This document shows, piece by piece, positions 43,629 to 54,017 of a stretch of 64,000 nucleotides of DNA. The DNA is from Shewanella dokdonensis. Lineage in GTDB: Bacteria; Pseudomonadota; Gammaproteobacteria; Enterobacterales; Shewanellaceae. Location of the stretch: the NCBI RefSeq assembly GCF_018394335.1, contig NZ_CP074572.1, forward strand, positions 930,001-994,000, written 5' to 3'. The position numbers and the translations under genes are program-made. Numbering within the stretch: the first letter of the stretch is position 1; every line of letters begins with the position of its first letter. Under the pieces are notes generated by a model that was not told the origin of the DNA, did not search any database, and was given only the letters and a program-made list of their open reading frames with translations.

Positions 43629-45596
43629 ATGCTCAATTGGCTCAGGGCAACCGCTATCTGTATGGCGGGCTGTTCAGCGTTAGCTATCGCTGCACCAGAG
43701 GCCCAGAACGCAAACACCTTTGACCCGCAAACGCTGTTCGCCCCCTTATCGTTACCGACCCCCGCAACCGCAATTCGCAGTGGTGCCGGTAAACCGGGTG
43801 CCATGTTCTGGCAAAACCGGGTCGATTATAAATTACATGCGACTATCGACACCGCCCGCGATACGCTGCATGGCGAAGAAGTGATCACTTACACCAATAA
43901 CAGCCCAGATAGTCTGCCAACCTTATGGGTTCAACTGGATCAGAATATCTATCGTAAAGACAGCCGCTCCACCATGGCATCTGAATGGCGTCGCAGCCAG
44001 TTCACCGATGGCTACCGTTTTGACAAAGTCACAGTGCGGATTGATGGTGAAAGTTATGATGCCAAGTTTCTCATCAACGATACCCGTATGCGGGTGGACC
44101 TGGCGCAACCGCTGGCGGCCAAAGGCGGTAAACTGCAACTGGAGATCAACTACAGCTATCAGGTTCCTGGTACCTGGGGTGGACGCACAGCCGTAACGCC
44201 AACCACCCAAGGCAAAATCTTTGAAATTGCCCAGTGGTTCCCTCGGATGGCGGTTTATGATGACCTACACGGCTGGAATAACAACCCTTACATCGGCTCG
44301 GAATTCTATCTGGAATATGGCACGATTGATTATACCGTCACCGTTCCCTGGAATTATTGGGTGGTGGGATCAGGTAAACTGATCAACCCCAAAGACGTGC
44401 TGACCAAAACCGAACAGCAGCGGCTGAAACAGGCACAACAGAGCGACAAGACGGTTTATATCCGTCAACCAGATGAAGTGGGTAAAGCTGACAGCCGTCC
44501 GGTTAACAGTGGCACTCTCGACTGGCATTTCCGCATGGAACGCACCCGTGATGTGGCCTTTGCCGCTTCGCCTGCTTTCGTGATCGATGCCGCCCGCATC
44601 AATCTACCTGACGGTAAAACGTCACTGGCAATGTCCGCATATCCTCCCGAAGCCGCTGGGCCAACCAAATGGGATCGCTCCACCGAGTATGTAAAAGGCA
44701 CCATTGAGCATTTCTCTCAGTGGTATCCGTATCCGTGGCCAGTCGCCGTCAATCTCGGTGGTCATGGCGCGGGCATGGAATACCCAGGGATTGTGTTTGA
44801 CGGTATGCGCGACCATGACGCCTTTCTGTTCTGGATTAGCGCCCATGAACTAGGCCACAGCTGGTTTCCAATGATAGTGGGCTCAGACGAGCGGCGGCAT
44901 GCCTTTATGGATGAAGGGTTCAACACCTTTATCGACGTTTATGCCTCAGATGCTTTCAACAAGGGTGAATTTGCCCCCAAACGCGACAGTGAATACGCCC
45001 CCAAAGGTGGCAATCCGGTCGATGAAATTCTACCAGTGTTAGCTGACACAGAAGCACCTACGCTGATGGCACCAGCTGAAGCAACCGCCGAAAAATACCG
45101 TCATTCAGTCGCCTATTTTAAAGGTGCGCTGGGCTTAGTATTACTGCGCGAGCAGATCCTTGGGCCAGACCGTTTTGACCCGGCATTTAAAGAATATATT
45201 GCCACTTGGGCGTATAAACATCCGTCTCCGTCTGACTTTTTCCGTTTCATGGAAAGTGCTGCCGGAGAAGATCTCTCCTGGTGGTGGCGCGGTTGGTATC
45301 TCAATAACTGGCAACTGGATATGGGGATCACCGCCGTCAAAGCGGTAGACGATAAAAAAGGCAAAGGCACCGCCGTTACACTTATCAGCAAGCAACCATT
45401 GGTGATGCCCGCGACCTTGCGCCTGCAATACAGCGATGGCACGACTGAGGATTTCCGTGTTCCAGTAGAAAGCTGGATGCGTACAGGCACGCCAACGCTA
45501 GTGTTACCCGTCACTAAAGCGGTGAAAAGTGCCACGCTGGATCCCGAGCACAAATTACCCGATGCTGACCGTAGCAATAATAGTCTGACACTCTAA
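43629..45596 (+). CDS. Secreted M1-family metallopeptidase
   Basis: Zinc aminopeptidase-type protein, 655 residues from a start preceded by AAAGGAATC. The N-terminus is a signal peptide; MAGC at 12-15 could be a lipobox, otherwise cleavage falls near AIAAPEA. The catalytic domain has GGHGAGMEYPGIVF at about 377-390 in place of the classical GAMEN, HELGH at 406-410 and the third zinc ligand Glu in MDEGF 18 residues later, so the zinc site is complete. A C-terminal beta domain follows. It resembles the periplasmic or outer-membrane M1 peptidases of marine gammaproteobacteria. The GAMEN variation may alter N-terminal amine recognition. Confidence 0.9.
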   Translation: MLNWLRATAICMAGCSALAIAAPEAQNANTFDPQTLFAPLSLPTPATAIRSGAGKPGAMFWQNRVDYKLHATIDTARDTLHGEEVITYTNNSPDSLPTLWVQLDQNIYRKDSRSTMASEWRRSQFTDGYRFDKVTVRIDGESYDAKFLINDTRMRVDLAQPLAAKGGKLQLEINYSYQVPGTWGGRTAVTPTTQGKIFEIAQWFPRMAVYDDLHGWNNNPYIGSEFYLEYGTIDYTVTVPWNYWVVGSGKLINPKDVLTKTEQQRLKQAQQSDKTVYIRQPDEVGKADSRPVNSGTLDWHFRMERTRDVAFAASPAFVIDAARINLPDGKTSLAMSAYPPEAAGPTKWDRSTEYVKGTIEHFSQWYPYPWPVAVNLGGHGAGMEYPGIVFDGMRDHDAFLFWISAHELGHSWFPMIVGSDERRHAFMDEGFNTFIDVYASDAFNKGEFAPKRDSEYAPKGGNPVDEILPVLADTEAPTLMAPAEATAEKYRHSVAYFKGALGLVLLREQILGPDRFDPAFKEYIATWAYKHPSPSDFFRFMESAAGEDLSWWWRGWYLNNWQLDMGITAVKAVDDKKGKGTAVTLISKQPLVMPATLRLQYSDGTTEDFRVPVESWMRTGTPTLVLPVTKAVKSATLDPEHKLPDADRSNNSLTL

Positions 45597-45609
45597 GTGT
45601 CTAGCGATG

Positions 45610-45633
45610 AAAGGTGCCTGTAGGCACCTTTTT
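45610..45633 (+). terminator. Rho-independent terminator of the M1 peptidase gene
   Basis: AAAGGTGCC / GGCACCTTT stem with a TGTA loop and a TTTTT tail, 14 bases after the stop. Confidence 0.88.
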
Positions 45634-45719
45634 AATTAAGGGAATACAGTTGTAAATCATCGTCATCCAGCGGCATCATATACTCAGCAAAACTACACTA
45701 GGACAGCAATATCACCGAC

Positions 45720-46457
45720 ATGGAACCCGATTACTCAAGTTACAGCACCGCCGAACTAGAAGAGGTGCTACGCCATATTGACCAAGCGCAATTTCCTGAA
45801 AGATACCAAGCCGTTGACCAGTTACTAACACAACGCCGTATGCCAACAACACAGGATTACTCGGGTGAAATAGTTATCGACACATCGCCATCTACTGCCG
45901 TTAATGAACCAGCCACATTGGGAGTATTTCCTTATGTAATAGGTGCGCTGGCATTTATCCCGCTGTTAGGGATTATCTTTGGCATCATCGCGCTAGTGTG
46001 GGGTTTACTGACGTCACGCCAAGGCGGCAAATTGCTGGCCAGCATTGGGGTCTTAGCGATGCTTAGCGCTAACAGCTACTTTTTCATAGTGATGCATAAA
46101 GTCGGACTGACATGGAACATTGGTACTAACTCGGTGCAAACTCAGGTATTGCAGAACAATCTCGACACGCTCTATTCACAAATAGAGCTGTACCATTTTC
46201 GCAATGGCGAATACCCACAATCACTGGCGCAGCTGCAACAGGCTTTTCCGCTCAGTGGGGTGCCGCTACAGGACACCTCTTTTAAGAACAGCCAAAGTGA
46301 TTTCTTTTATCAACGACTGGATCAGGAACATTACCAATTACTGGCTCGGGGAACAGATGGTAAACCGCTGACCGACGACGATATATGGCCCAATACGAGC
46401 CACAGCATAAACGATGTGAACGGCCTGACGCACCGCCCTGAAGTTGCCAACGACTGA
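45720..46457 (+). CDS. Membrane protein with GspG/pseudopilin-like C-terminal domain
   Basis: A 245-residue protein of unknown role. The N-terminal part (YSTAELEEVLRHIDQAQFPERYQAVDQLL) resembles a short helical module often fused to membrane proteins. Two hydrophobic segments follow (GVFPYVIGALAFIPLLGIIFG... and LLASIGVLAMLSANSYFFIV). The C-terminal periplasmic part, LQNNLDTLYSQIELYHFRNGEYPQSLAQLQ and LTDDDIWPN, looks like the C-terminal domain of type II secretion major pseudopilins (GspG). There is no class III signal peptide, so it is not a pseudopilin itself. Confidence 0.7.
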   Translation: MEPDYSSYSTAELEEVLRHIDQAQFPERYQAVDQLLTQRRMPTTQDYSGEIVIDTSPSTAVNEPATLGVFPYVIGALAFIPLLGIIFGIIALVWGLLTSRQGGKLLASIGVLAMLSANSYFFIVMHKVGLTWNIGTNSVQTQVLQNNLDTLYSQIELYHFRNGEYPQSLAQLQQAFPLSGVPLQDTSFKNSQSDFFYQRLDQEHYQLLARGTDGKPLTDDDIWPNTSHSINDVNGLTHRPEVAND

Positions 46458-46800
46458 CTATCACGGGCAAAAAGTGCTACTTAATTCGGGCGATACGCAT
46501 GCAAAGCAGACGCCAGGCACCGCATGGGATGCCAATGCCACATTAATGGGACAAGTGCTTAAACAGCACTATCCAGCGCAAATTTACAGTATCAAATTAC
46601 GCTACGCAGGCGGTACTGCCTGGGCTTGGGAAGATACCATTGGGGTACAAAAAGTGGGGGTGACTCGTGAACCTGCGCCCTTTACCAGCCAAATATCAGC
46701 TAATGCCGACGTTAATCTGCTGTGGAATATTGGCCCGGTCACTGCCTCCTATCCTTATCTAGCAACGGCAGCAGAGCAGCAAACCTCCGTCAACCACTGA
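46444..46800 (+). pseudogene. Orphan 118-codon frame, probable gene remnant
   Basis: The frame opens with TTG inside the end of the previous gene and has no good ribosome-binding site. The product looks protein-like (VLLNSGDTHAKQ, LMGQVLKQHYPAQIYSIKL, WAWEDTIGVQKVGV) and reads like the C-terminal part of a larger enzyme. I cannot name the family; the HA-x-x-MG-x-x-L layout faintly recalls erythromycin-esterase or ChaN-type proteins. The most likely reading is the tail left after deletion of a larger gene, but a small functional gene is not excluded. It occupies most of the 431-bp gap before the ModF-like gene. Confidence 0.35.
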
Positions 46801-46888
46801 TAGCGTCAGCCATTTAACTACTGGCATTCACGAAGCGATTATTGCAGTATGGAACCCTGCTGTCGTCATCGCTTATATTTACAATCAA

Positions 46889-48319
46889 ATGCTTATTCAG
46901 GATCTGAAATACCAAACCGCTTCCAGCAAACTGTTTATCGAAAAGTGGCACATCGCACCGGGCGAACACTGGGGCGTATTTGCCGGGCAAGGCCAAGCCG
47001 CCGAGTTGCTTGTGGGTTTGCTGAGTGGTGAGTTAACACCCCATAAAGGGACTATCGAAGGGTTGCCAGCCAAAGTGGCCTGTGTATCGCTGCAACAGCA
47101 ACAAAAGCTGCTGGAGCAACAGATTGCCGACGATGAAAGCGAGATGCAAAGCGGCGACACTGTATCGCAGATCTTGCTGGATAATGGTTGTGATCTGCAG
47201 ACACTGCCGGAGCTATTGGCAATCACCGACCTAACCCACCTGCAAGATCGTGGTTTTCGGCTGTTATCGACCGGTGAAACCCGCCGCTTAATGTTGGCCA
47301 AAGCCATTGCTGGGCAACCGCAATGGTTAATTCTGGACGAGCCTTATGCCGGGCTGGATGTGGTCCATCGCGCCGCCTTAAGCAAGCTACTGCAAACACT
47401 TGCCAAACATACGCAGCTGTTGTTGCTCACCAGCCGCGAAGATGAACTGCCCGCGTTTATCAGCCATATGGCACTGTTTGATGACCACCAACTGACACAA
47501 ACCTTGAGCCGAGAAGCATGGCAACAGCATCCTTTACTGGCGCAGATGCAAGCGTTATCGGAAGCGAAAAGTGCGCGGATGCTGGCGTTGCTAAAGCAAC
47601 AAGATGCAGCTAATTATCCCAACCTGCTGCTGCAGTTGACTGACGTAAAAGTGGCTTACACTGACACGCTGATTTTTGAACATATCAACTGGACCATTAA
47701 CCGCGGTGAACACTGGCAATTACGCGGCCCCAATGGCGCGGGTAAAAGCACGCTGCTGGGGCTGATTTTGGGCGATCATCCGCAGTGTTACAGCAATAAC
47801 ATCACCATTCTTGGCGTTAAACGCGGCAGTGGCGAAAGCATCTGGGATATCAAAAAGCATATTGGCGTAGTGTCTTCGTCATTGCACTTGCAATATCGGG
47901 TAAATTGCAGCGCCCTAGAAGTGTTGCTCTCGGGTTATTTTGACTCCATCGGTCTGTATCAAAAACCCTCCGCGCTACAAATCAGTAATGCCCAAACCTG
48001 GCTAGAAATGCTGGAGATGAGTGAATTTGCCAAGACTGGCTTCCGTTCACTGGATTATGGCCAACAACGACTGTTGCTGATTGCCCGGGCACTGATCAAA
48101 CAGCCGGCACTGTTAATTCTCGATGAACCCTATCAGGGGCTGGACTATCTCAACCGTAAGCTGGTATTTCATGCACTCAATCGCATTGCTGCCAGTAATA
48201 TCAGTCAGTTACTGTACGTTACTCACCATCATGAAGATACTCTCGATGCGATTCATCATTTTGCGGATTTTGTGCCTGTCGGTGATGGCAGCCATCGACT
48301 GGTGATAAGTCACAACTAA
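46889..48319 (+). CDS. ModF-like duplicated ABC ATPase with a degenerate first nucleotide site
   Basis: A 476-residue protein made of two ABC ATPase halves, as in ModF (E. coli 490). The second half has a canonical Walker A (GPNGAGKST at 280-288) and Walker B (LLILDEP near 407-413) and the ModF-type degenerate signature DYGQQR. The first half keeps a signature (LSTGETRR) and Walker B (WLILDEP near 146-152), but the Walker A site at 31-49 reads FAGQGQAAEL, lacking the Gly-Lys-Ser/Thr. It is therefore probably an asymmetric ATPase. No permease is adjacent, as usual for ModF. The link to molybdate is by family only. Confidence 0.85.
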   Translation: MLIQDLKYQTASSKLFIEKWHIAPGEHWGVFAGQGQAAELLVGLLSGELTPHKGTIEGLPAKVACVSLQQQQKLLEQQIADDESEMQSGDTVSQILLDNGCDLQTLPELLAITDLTHLQDRGFRLLSTGETRRLMLAKAIAGQPQWLILDEPYAGLDVVHRAALSKLLQTLAKHTQLLLLTSREDELPAFISHMALFDDHQLTQTLSREAWQQHPLLAQMQALSEAKSARMLALLKQQDAANYPNLLLQLTDVKVAYTDTLIFEHINWTINRGEHWQLRGPNGAGKSTLLGLILGDHPQCYSNNITILGVKRGSGESIWDIKKHIGVVSSSLHLQYRVNCSALEVLLSGYFDSIGLYQKPSALQISNAQTWLEMLEMSEFAKTGFRSLDYGQQRLLLIARALIKQPALLILDEPYQGLDYLNRKLVFHALNRIAASNISQLLYVTHHHEDTLDAIHHFADFVPVGDGSHRLVISHN

Positions 48320-48340
48320 AAGACGATGAGCTGATGTGGC

Positions 48341-48577
48341 GTGAATTTACGAAAGTCATCACCGTATTATATCGCATTGGCAATTGCTCTCATCTTAGCG
48401 CTCTGGCTCACCCTCAAACTAATGCCATGGGAGCTGCACTGGCTCAAGCTGATGATTCCTTCCTTTGCGATCGCCACGCCCCATTGGCTGATAGCATTGC
48501 TCATCACCGTCCAGCTCTTCGGCTATTTCATCGGGCTAATTGTTCTCGGCATAAAATTGCTCACAAAAATCCGTTGA
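48341..48577 (+). CDS. Small two-helix membrane protein, unknown
   Basis: A 78-residue product from a GTG start, with two hydrophobic stretches (YYIALAIALILALWLTLKLM and HWLIALLITVQLFGYFIGLIVLGI). I do not recognise a family. A longer frame starting seven bases earlier overlaps it but gives a low-complexity, unlikely protein. It lies between the ModF-like gene and holC. Confidence 0.5.
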   Translation: MNLRKSSPYYIALAIALILALWLTLKLMPWELHWLKLMIPSFAIATPHWLIALLITVQLFGYFIGLIVLGIKLLTKIR

Positions 48578-48687
48578 TTGGCGCGATAATGGAATTAGCG
48601 TTAGCCGCGCACGTCACTTTAACCCACCCGCCCCTTTGGTGTAGAATCCCCCATTCCCGAATGGATCTCCAAAGGCATTGCTGATAC

Positions 48688-49152
48688 ATGAGCCAAGCAC
48701 TGTTTTATCTGCTGCCCGCAAATCCGGCCGCCAATGTCAGCGAACAGGTGTCGCTACTGGCCTGCCGTTTGGCACAGCAGTATTTTCAGCAGGGGCAATG
48801 GCTGTATCTACACTGTGAAGATCAGCAGCAGGCGTACCAAGTAGATGAGTTGCTGTGGCAATTTGAACCCAGCGCCTTTGTGCCCCATAACCTCAAAGGT
48901 GAAGGGCCAAAAAACGGTGCGCCGGTAGAGATAGGATTTGACAGGCTTGGCCCCAATGTGCGGCGGCCAGTGCTGCTCAATCTGGCATATGAAGTCCCAG
49001 CATTTGCGGGCAACTTCAGCCAGATTATTGATTTTGTTGCAGATGATGCAGCGCAAAAACAACAAGCACGGGAGCGTTACCGTCAGTATCGCGCTCAGGG
49101 CATAGCGCTCAATACTCAAGATTTAGCAACACAACCCATTAATTTTGTTTGA
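48688..49152 (+). CDS. holC: DNA polymerase III chi subunit
   Basis: Clamp-loader accessory protein that links psi to single-strand-binding protein. The 154-residue product shows family features: ALFYLLP start, [39 protein letters not shown] and [24 protein letters not shown]. It is followed 14 bases later by valS, the conserved gammaproteobacterial pair. Confidence 0.94.
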   Translation: MSQALFYLLPANPAANVSEQVSLLACRLAQQYFQQGQWLYLHCEDQQQAYQVDELLWQFEPSAFVPHNLKGEGPKNGAPVEIGFDRLGPNVRRPVLLNLAYEVPAFAGNFSQIIDFVADDAAQKQQARERYRQYRAQGIALNTQDLATQPINFV

Positions 49153-49166
49153 GAAAACTGGTTCCC

Positions 49167-52022
<2,856 letters not shown>

Positions 52023-52045
52023 AATTAACTGTTTGATTTAAATTA

Positions 52046-52075
52046 TAAAAAGCGACCTAATACGGGTCGCTTTTT
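52046..52075 (+). terminator. Rho-independent terminator of valS
   Basis: AAAAAGCGACC / GGGTCGCTTTTT stem (one T-G pair) with a 6-base loop, 25 bases after the valS stop. It isolates the borosin cluster from the upstream operon. Confidence 0.85.
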
Positions 52076-52331
52076 ATTTATATAAATAACCATACAAATT
52101 AACAATTCATCAATTGTTTTCACATACTATCCTCTTTAGAATGCATTAACGACTGCTGAAAAGATAAGCTGGCAGCGGATTTTGTTAGCGCTATCGGTAA
52201 CATCAGCAACAACAATTACAAACCGGCGCCAGAGCAAACTTTTTAGCTGAAAAATTGCCTGCTGTACTAAAAACAGCAACACAATTGCGCTTGAATACCA
52301 AACATATGGACAGACAGTTTCAGGACAAATA

Positions 52332-53177
52332 ATGGCAGGCAGTCTTTATTGTGTAGGGGTAGGAATGACGCTTGGGGCGCATATCTGCCCGCTAAGCCGC
52401 AGTTATATTGAAAATGCGGATGTGGTATTTGCTGGAGTTTCTGACGGATTTGTCGAGCTGTGGCTCAATGAAATCCACCACGATGTACGTAGCCTACAAT
52501 CCTTGTATGGCAAAGATAAATCCCGCCACATTACCTACCGCGAAATGGTTGACACCATGCTGGCTGAAGTCAAGCAAGGTAAGAATGTGGTCGGTGCCTT
52601 TTATGGTCATCCCGGCGTTTTTGCCAAAGCCCCTCATGATGCTATCGCCCGCGCCAGAGAAATGGGCTATGAAGCCAAAATGATCCCCGGTATTTCTGCC
52701 GAAGATTGTCTTTATGCTGATTTAGGCATGGATCCTGGCAAACAGGGCTGTCAGCATTACGAAGCCAGCCAATTTATGTTGTATAAACGGCGAATAGATC
52801 CAACCGCCATGCTGATCTTATGGCAGATAGGTCTTGCGGGTGATCTCTCCATGGGAATCGATGCAACCGGTGCTGCCGAGCGCCGATTACTCTTGGAAAT
52901 TCTTGCAAAAGACTATCCCCTAGAGCATCTCTGTTGGCTCTATGAAGCCGCCACCAGCCCCTTGCAAACGCCCCGTATGCAACAGATGCCACTGAAGTCA
53001 TTGATATTTGCCGATATCGACCTACATACCACCTTGGTAATACCGCCATTGACTCCCATGATCCCCAACCCGCTGCTGAGAGCACGGCTACAGCAACTTC
53101 AAACCCAAGGGAAAGAGATAACCAAGCAGCAAAACAATGTAATACCATTCAATACAAGCAGGAGAAAACAACCATGA
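52332..53177 (+). CDS. Split borosin peptide-backbone alpha-N-methyltransferase, SonM-like
   Basis: SAM-dependent enzyme of the tetrapyrrole-methylase fold that, in the known split borosin system SonM/SonA of S. oneidensis, methylates backbone amides in the C-terminal core of a separate precursor. The 281-residue product has SRSYIENADVVFAGVSDGF, the Tyr59/Arg65/Tyr69 region (LYGKDKSRHITYREMV) matching the R-x3-Y catalytic pattern of borosin enzymes, YGHPGVF at 91-97, PGISAEDCLYADLG at 119-132 and YEASQF at 143-148. It stops before any core peptide, so precursor and enzyme are separate genes, unlike fungal OphMA. AGGA lies before the ATG. Its stop overlaps the precursor start (ATGA). No tetrapyrrole genes are nearby. 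Confidence 0.9.
   Translation: MAGSLYCVGVGMTLGAHICPLSRSYIENADVVFAGVSDGFVELWLNEIHHDVRSLQSLYGKDKSRHITYREMVDTMLAEVKQGKNVVGAFYGHPGVFAKAPHDAIARAREMGYEAKMIPGISAEDCLYADLGMDPGKQGCQHYEASQFMLYKRRIDPTAMLILWQIGLAGDLSMGIDATGAAERRLLLEILAKDYPLEHLCWLYEAATSPLQTPRMQQMPLKSLIFADIDLHTTLVIPPLTPMIPNPLLRARLQQLQTQGKEITKQQNNVIPFNTSRRKQP
52967..53176 (+). repeat. Direct repeat, copy 1 (end of methyltransferase gene to precursor 1 start codon)
   Basis: 210 bases that recur at 53553-53762 without gaps. I count seven mismatches by eye (about 97 percent identity). The repeat ends at the start codon of each precursor, beyond which the two genes diverge strongly. Confidence 0.9.
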
Positions 53178-53424
53178 CTGAAGTGATAACCCTACTAGAA
53201 AAACTAGCAACTGACAGTACGCTAAAAAACCACGACATAGCACATTTACTTTCAATATCAACGCTTTCTGAGCCAGTAAAAAAGCGGTTATCGATCACGA
53301 TATTGAGAAACTGAAAGAATATTTATTAATGAACTCTTCACGTAACTGCCCGATCCAAATAGCAACAGAAGACGATCACGATTATAGTTATTCAGAAAAA
53401 AGGACACTGCAATTAGCTGAATAA
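53174..53424 (+). CDS. Borosin precursor peptide 1, SonA-like (one probable sequencing frameshift)
   Basis: Small precursor substrate for the adjacent methyltransferase. As written it stops after 46 codons. Adding one A to the run at 53278-53283 gives 83 residues. These are a helical N-terminal leader/binding domain (MTEVITLLEKLATDSTL..., then KKAVIDHDIEKLKEYL), followed by a short segment NSSRNCPIQIATEDDHDYSY that is the likely core, with an acidic follower. This is the layout of SonA. An AGGAG ribosome-binding site lies in the end of the enzyme gene, and the ATGA overlap predicts coupled translation. If the frameshift is real in the genome, the core would be lost and the precursor dead. Confidence 0.75.
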
Positions 53425-53460
53425 GTATCTCCTGATTTTATTTCCGGCAGGTGTTGGCTT

Positions 53461-53757
53461 TGGGAATCGATGCAACCGGTGCTGTCGAGCGCCGGTTATT
53501 ACTTGAGCTCCTTGCGCAGGATTATCCCTGTGGCAGCAACGAGCCCATTGCCAACGCCCCGTATGCAACAGATGCCATTGAAGTCATTGATATTTGCCGA
53601 TATCGACCTACATACCACTTTGGTAATACCGCCATTGACTCCCATGATCCCCAATCCGCGGCTGAGAGCGCGGCTACAGCAACTTCAAACCCAAGTGAAA
53701 GAGATAACCAAGCAGCAAAACAATGTAATACCATTCAATATAAGCAGGAGAAAACAA
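53461..53757 (+). pseudogene. Truncated duplicate of the borosin methyltransferase 3' end
   Basis: The stretch corresponds to about the last 108 codons of the full enzyme gene (from GIDATGA onward), with a net loss of 23 bases around 53526-53552 that breaks the frame: the first part reads LGIDATGAVERRLLLELLAQDYP and the later part continues in another frame as TSPLPTPRMQQMPLKSL. It lacks the catalytic N-terminal domain, so it cannot be an active methyltransferase. It is best read as a decayed copy left by tandem duplication of a unit containing the enzyme 3' end and the precursor. Its DNA still supplies the ribosome-binding site of precursor 2. Confidence 0.85.
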
Positions 53758-53762
53758 CCATG
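53553..53762 (+). repeat. Direct repeat, copy 2 (pseudogene end to precursor 2 start codon)
   Basis: Second copy of the 210-base repeat, including the AGGAG ribosome-binding site and start codon of precursor 2. Confidence 0.9.
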
Positions 53763-54017
53763 ACAGATGTGATCGCATTACTGGAAAAACTTGGCAGGGA
53801 TGCAACATTATTGCAGCCTGAAAAACTTGAGCAGTTATTACTGAAAAGTGAATTAAGTAATGCACAAATTTACTGTATAAAGACACGAGACTTAACAGGT
53901 TTAAGAGCTGAACTGGACATCGAGAATACTATTATATGCTGTGCTCAAGCAGTACCCGATGAGGAAGAACCAAACGAAGATGAGCAACCCAAAAAAGATG
54001 ATGCGGTTAACGGTTAA
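53760..54017 (+). CDS. Borosin precursor peptide 2, SonA-like
   Basis: An intact 85-residue precursor. The N-terminal domain (MTDVIALLEKLGRDATLLQP, then IKTRDLTGLRAEL) parallels precursor 1 and SonA. The C-terminal part has a hydrophobic, beta-branched stretch NTIICCAQAVP followed by a strongly acidic tail (DEEEPNEDEQPKKDD), so the likely methylated core lies around residues 54-66. It begins at the end of the second direct repeat with AGGAG upstream. The only full methyltransferase nearby is at 52332-53177, so one enzyme may serve both precursors. The two adjacent Cys residues in the core are unusual. Confidence 0.8.
   Translation: MTDVIALLEKLGRDATLLQPEKLEQLLLKSELSNAQIYCIKTRDLTGLRAELDIENTIICCAQAVPDEEEPNEDEQPKKDDAVNG

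Noticed and set aside
48334..48684. 116-codon frame overlapping the small membrane protein before holC
   Set aside because: Its translation is low-complexity and non-hydrophobic, whereas the overlapping frame from the GTG at 48341 gives two clear membrane helices.
52332..53177. Cobalamin/siroheme methylase as identity for the tetrapyrrole-methylase-fold gene
   Set aside because: There are no neighbouring tetrapyrrole genes, the R-x3-Y and YGHPGVF pattern fits borosin enzymes, and a SonA-like precursor follows with overlap.
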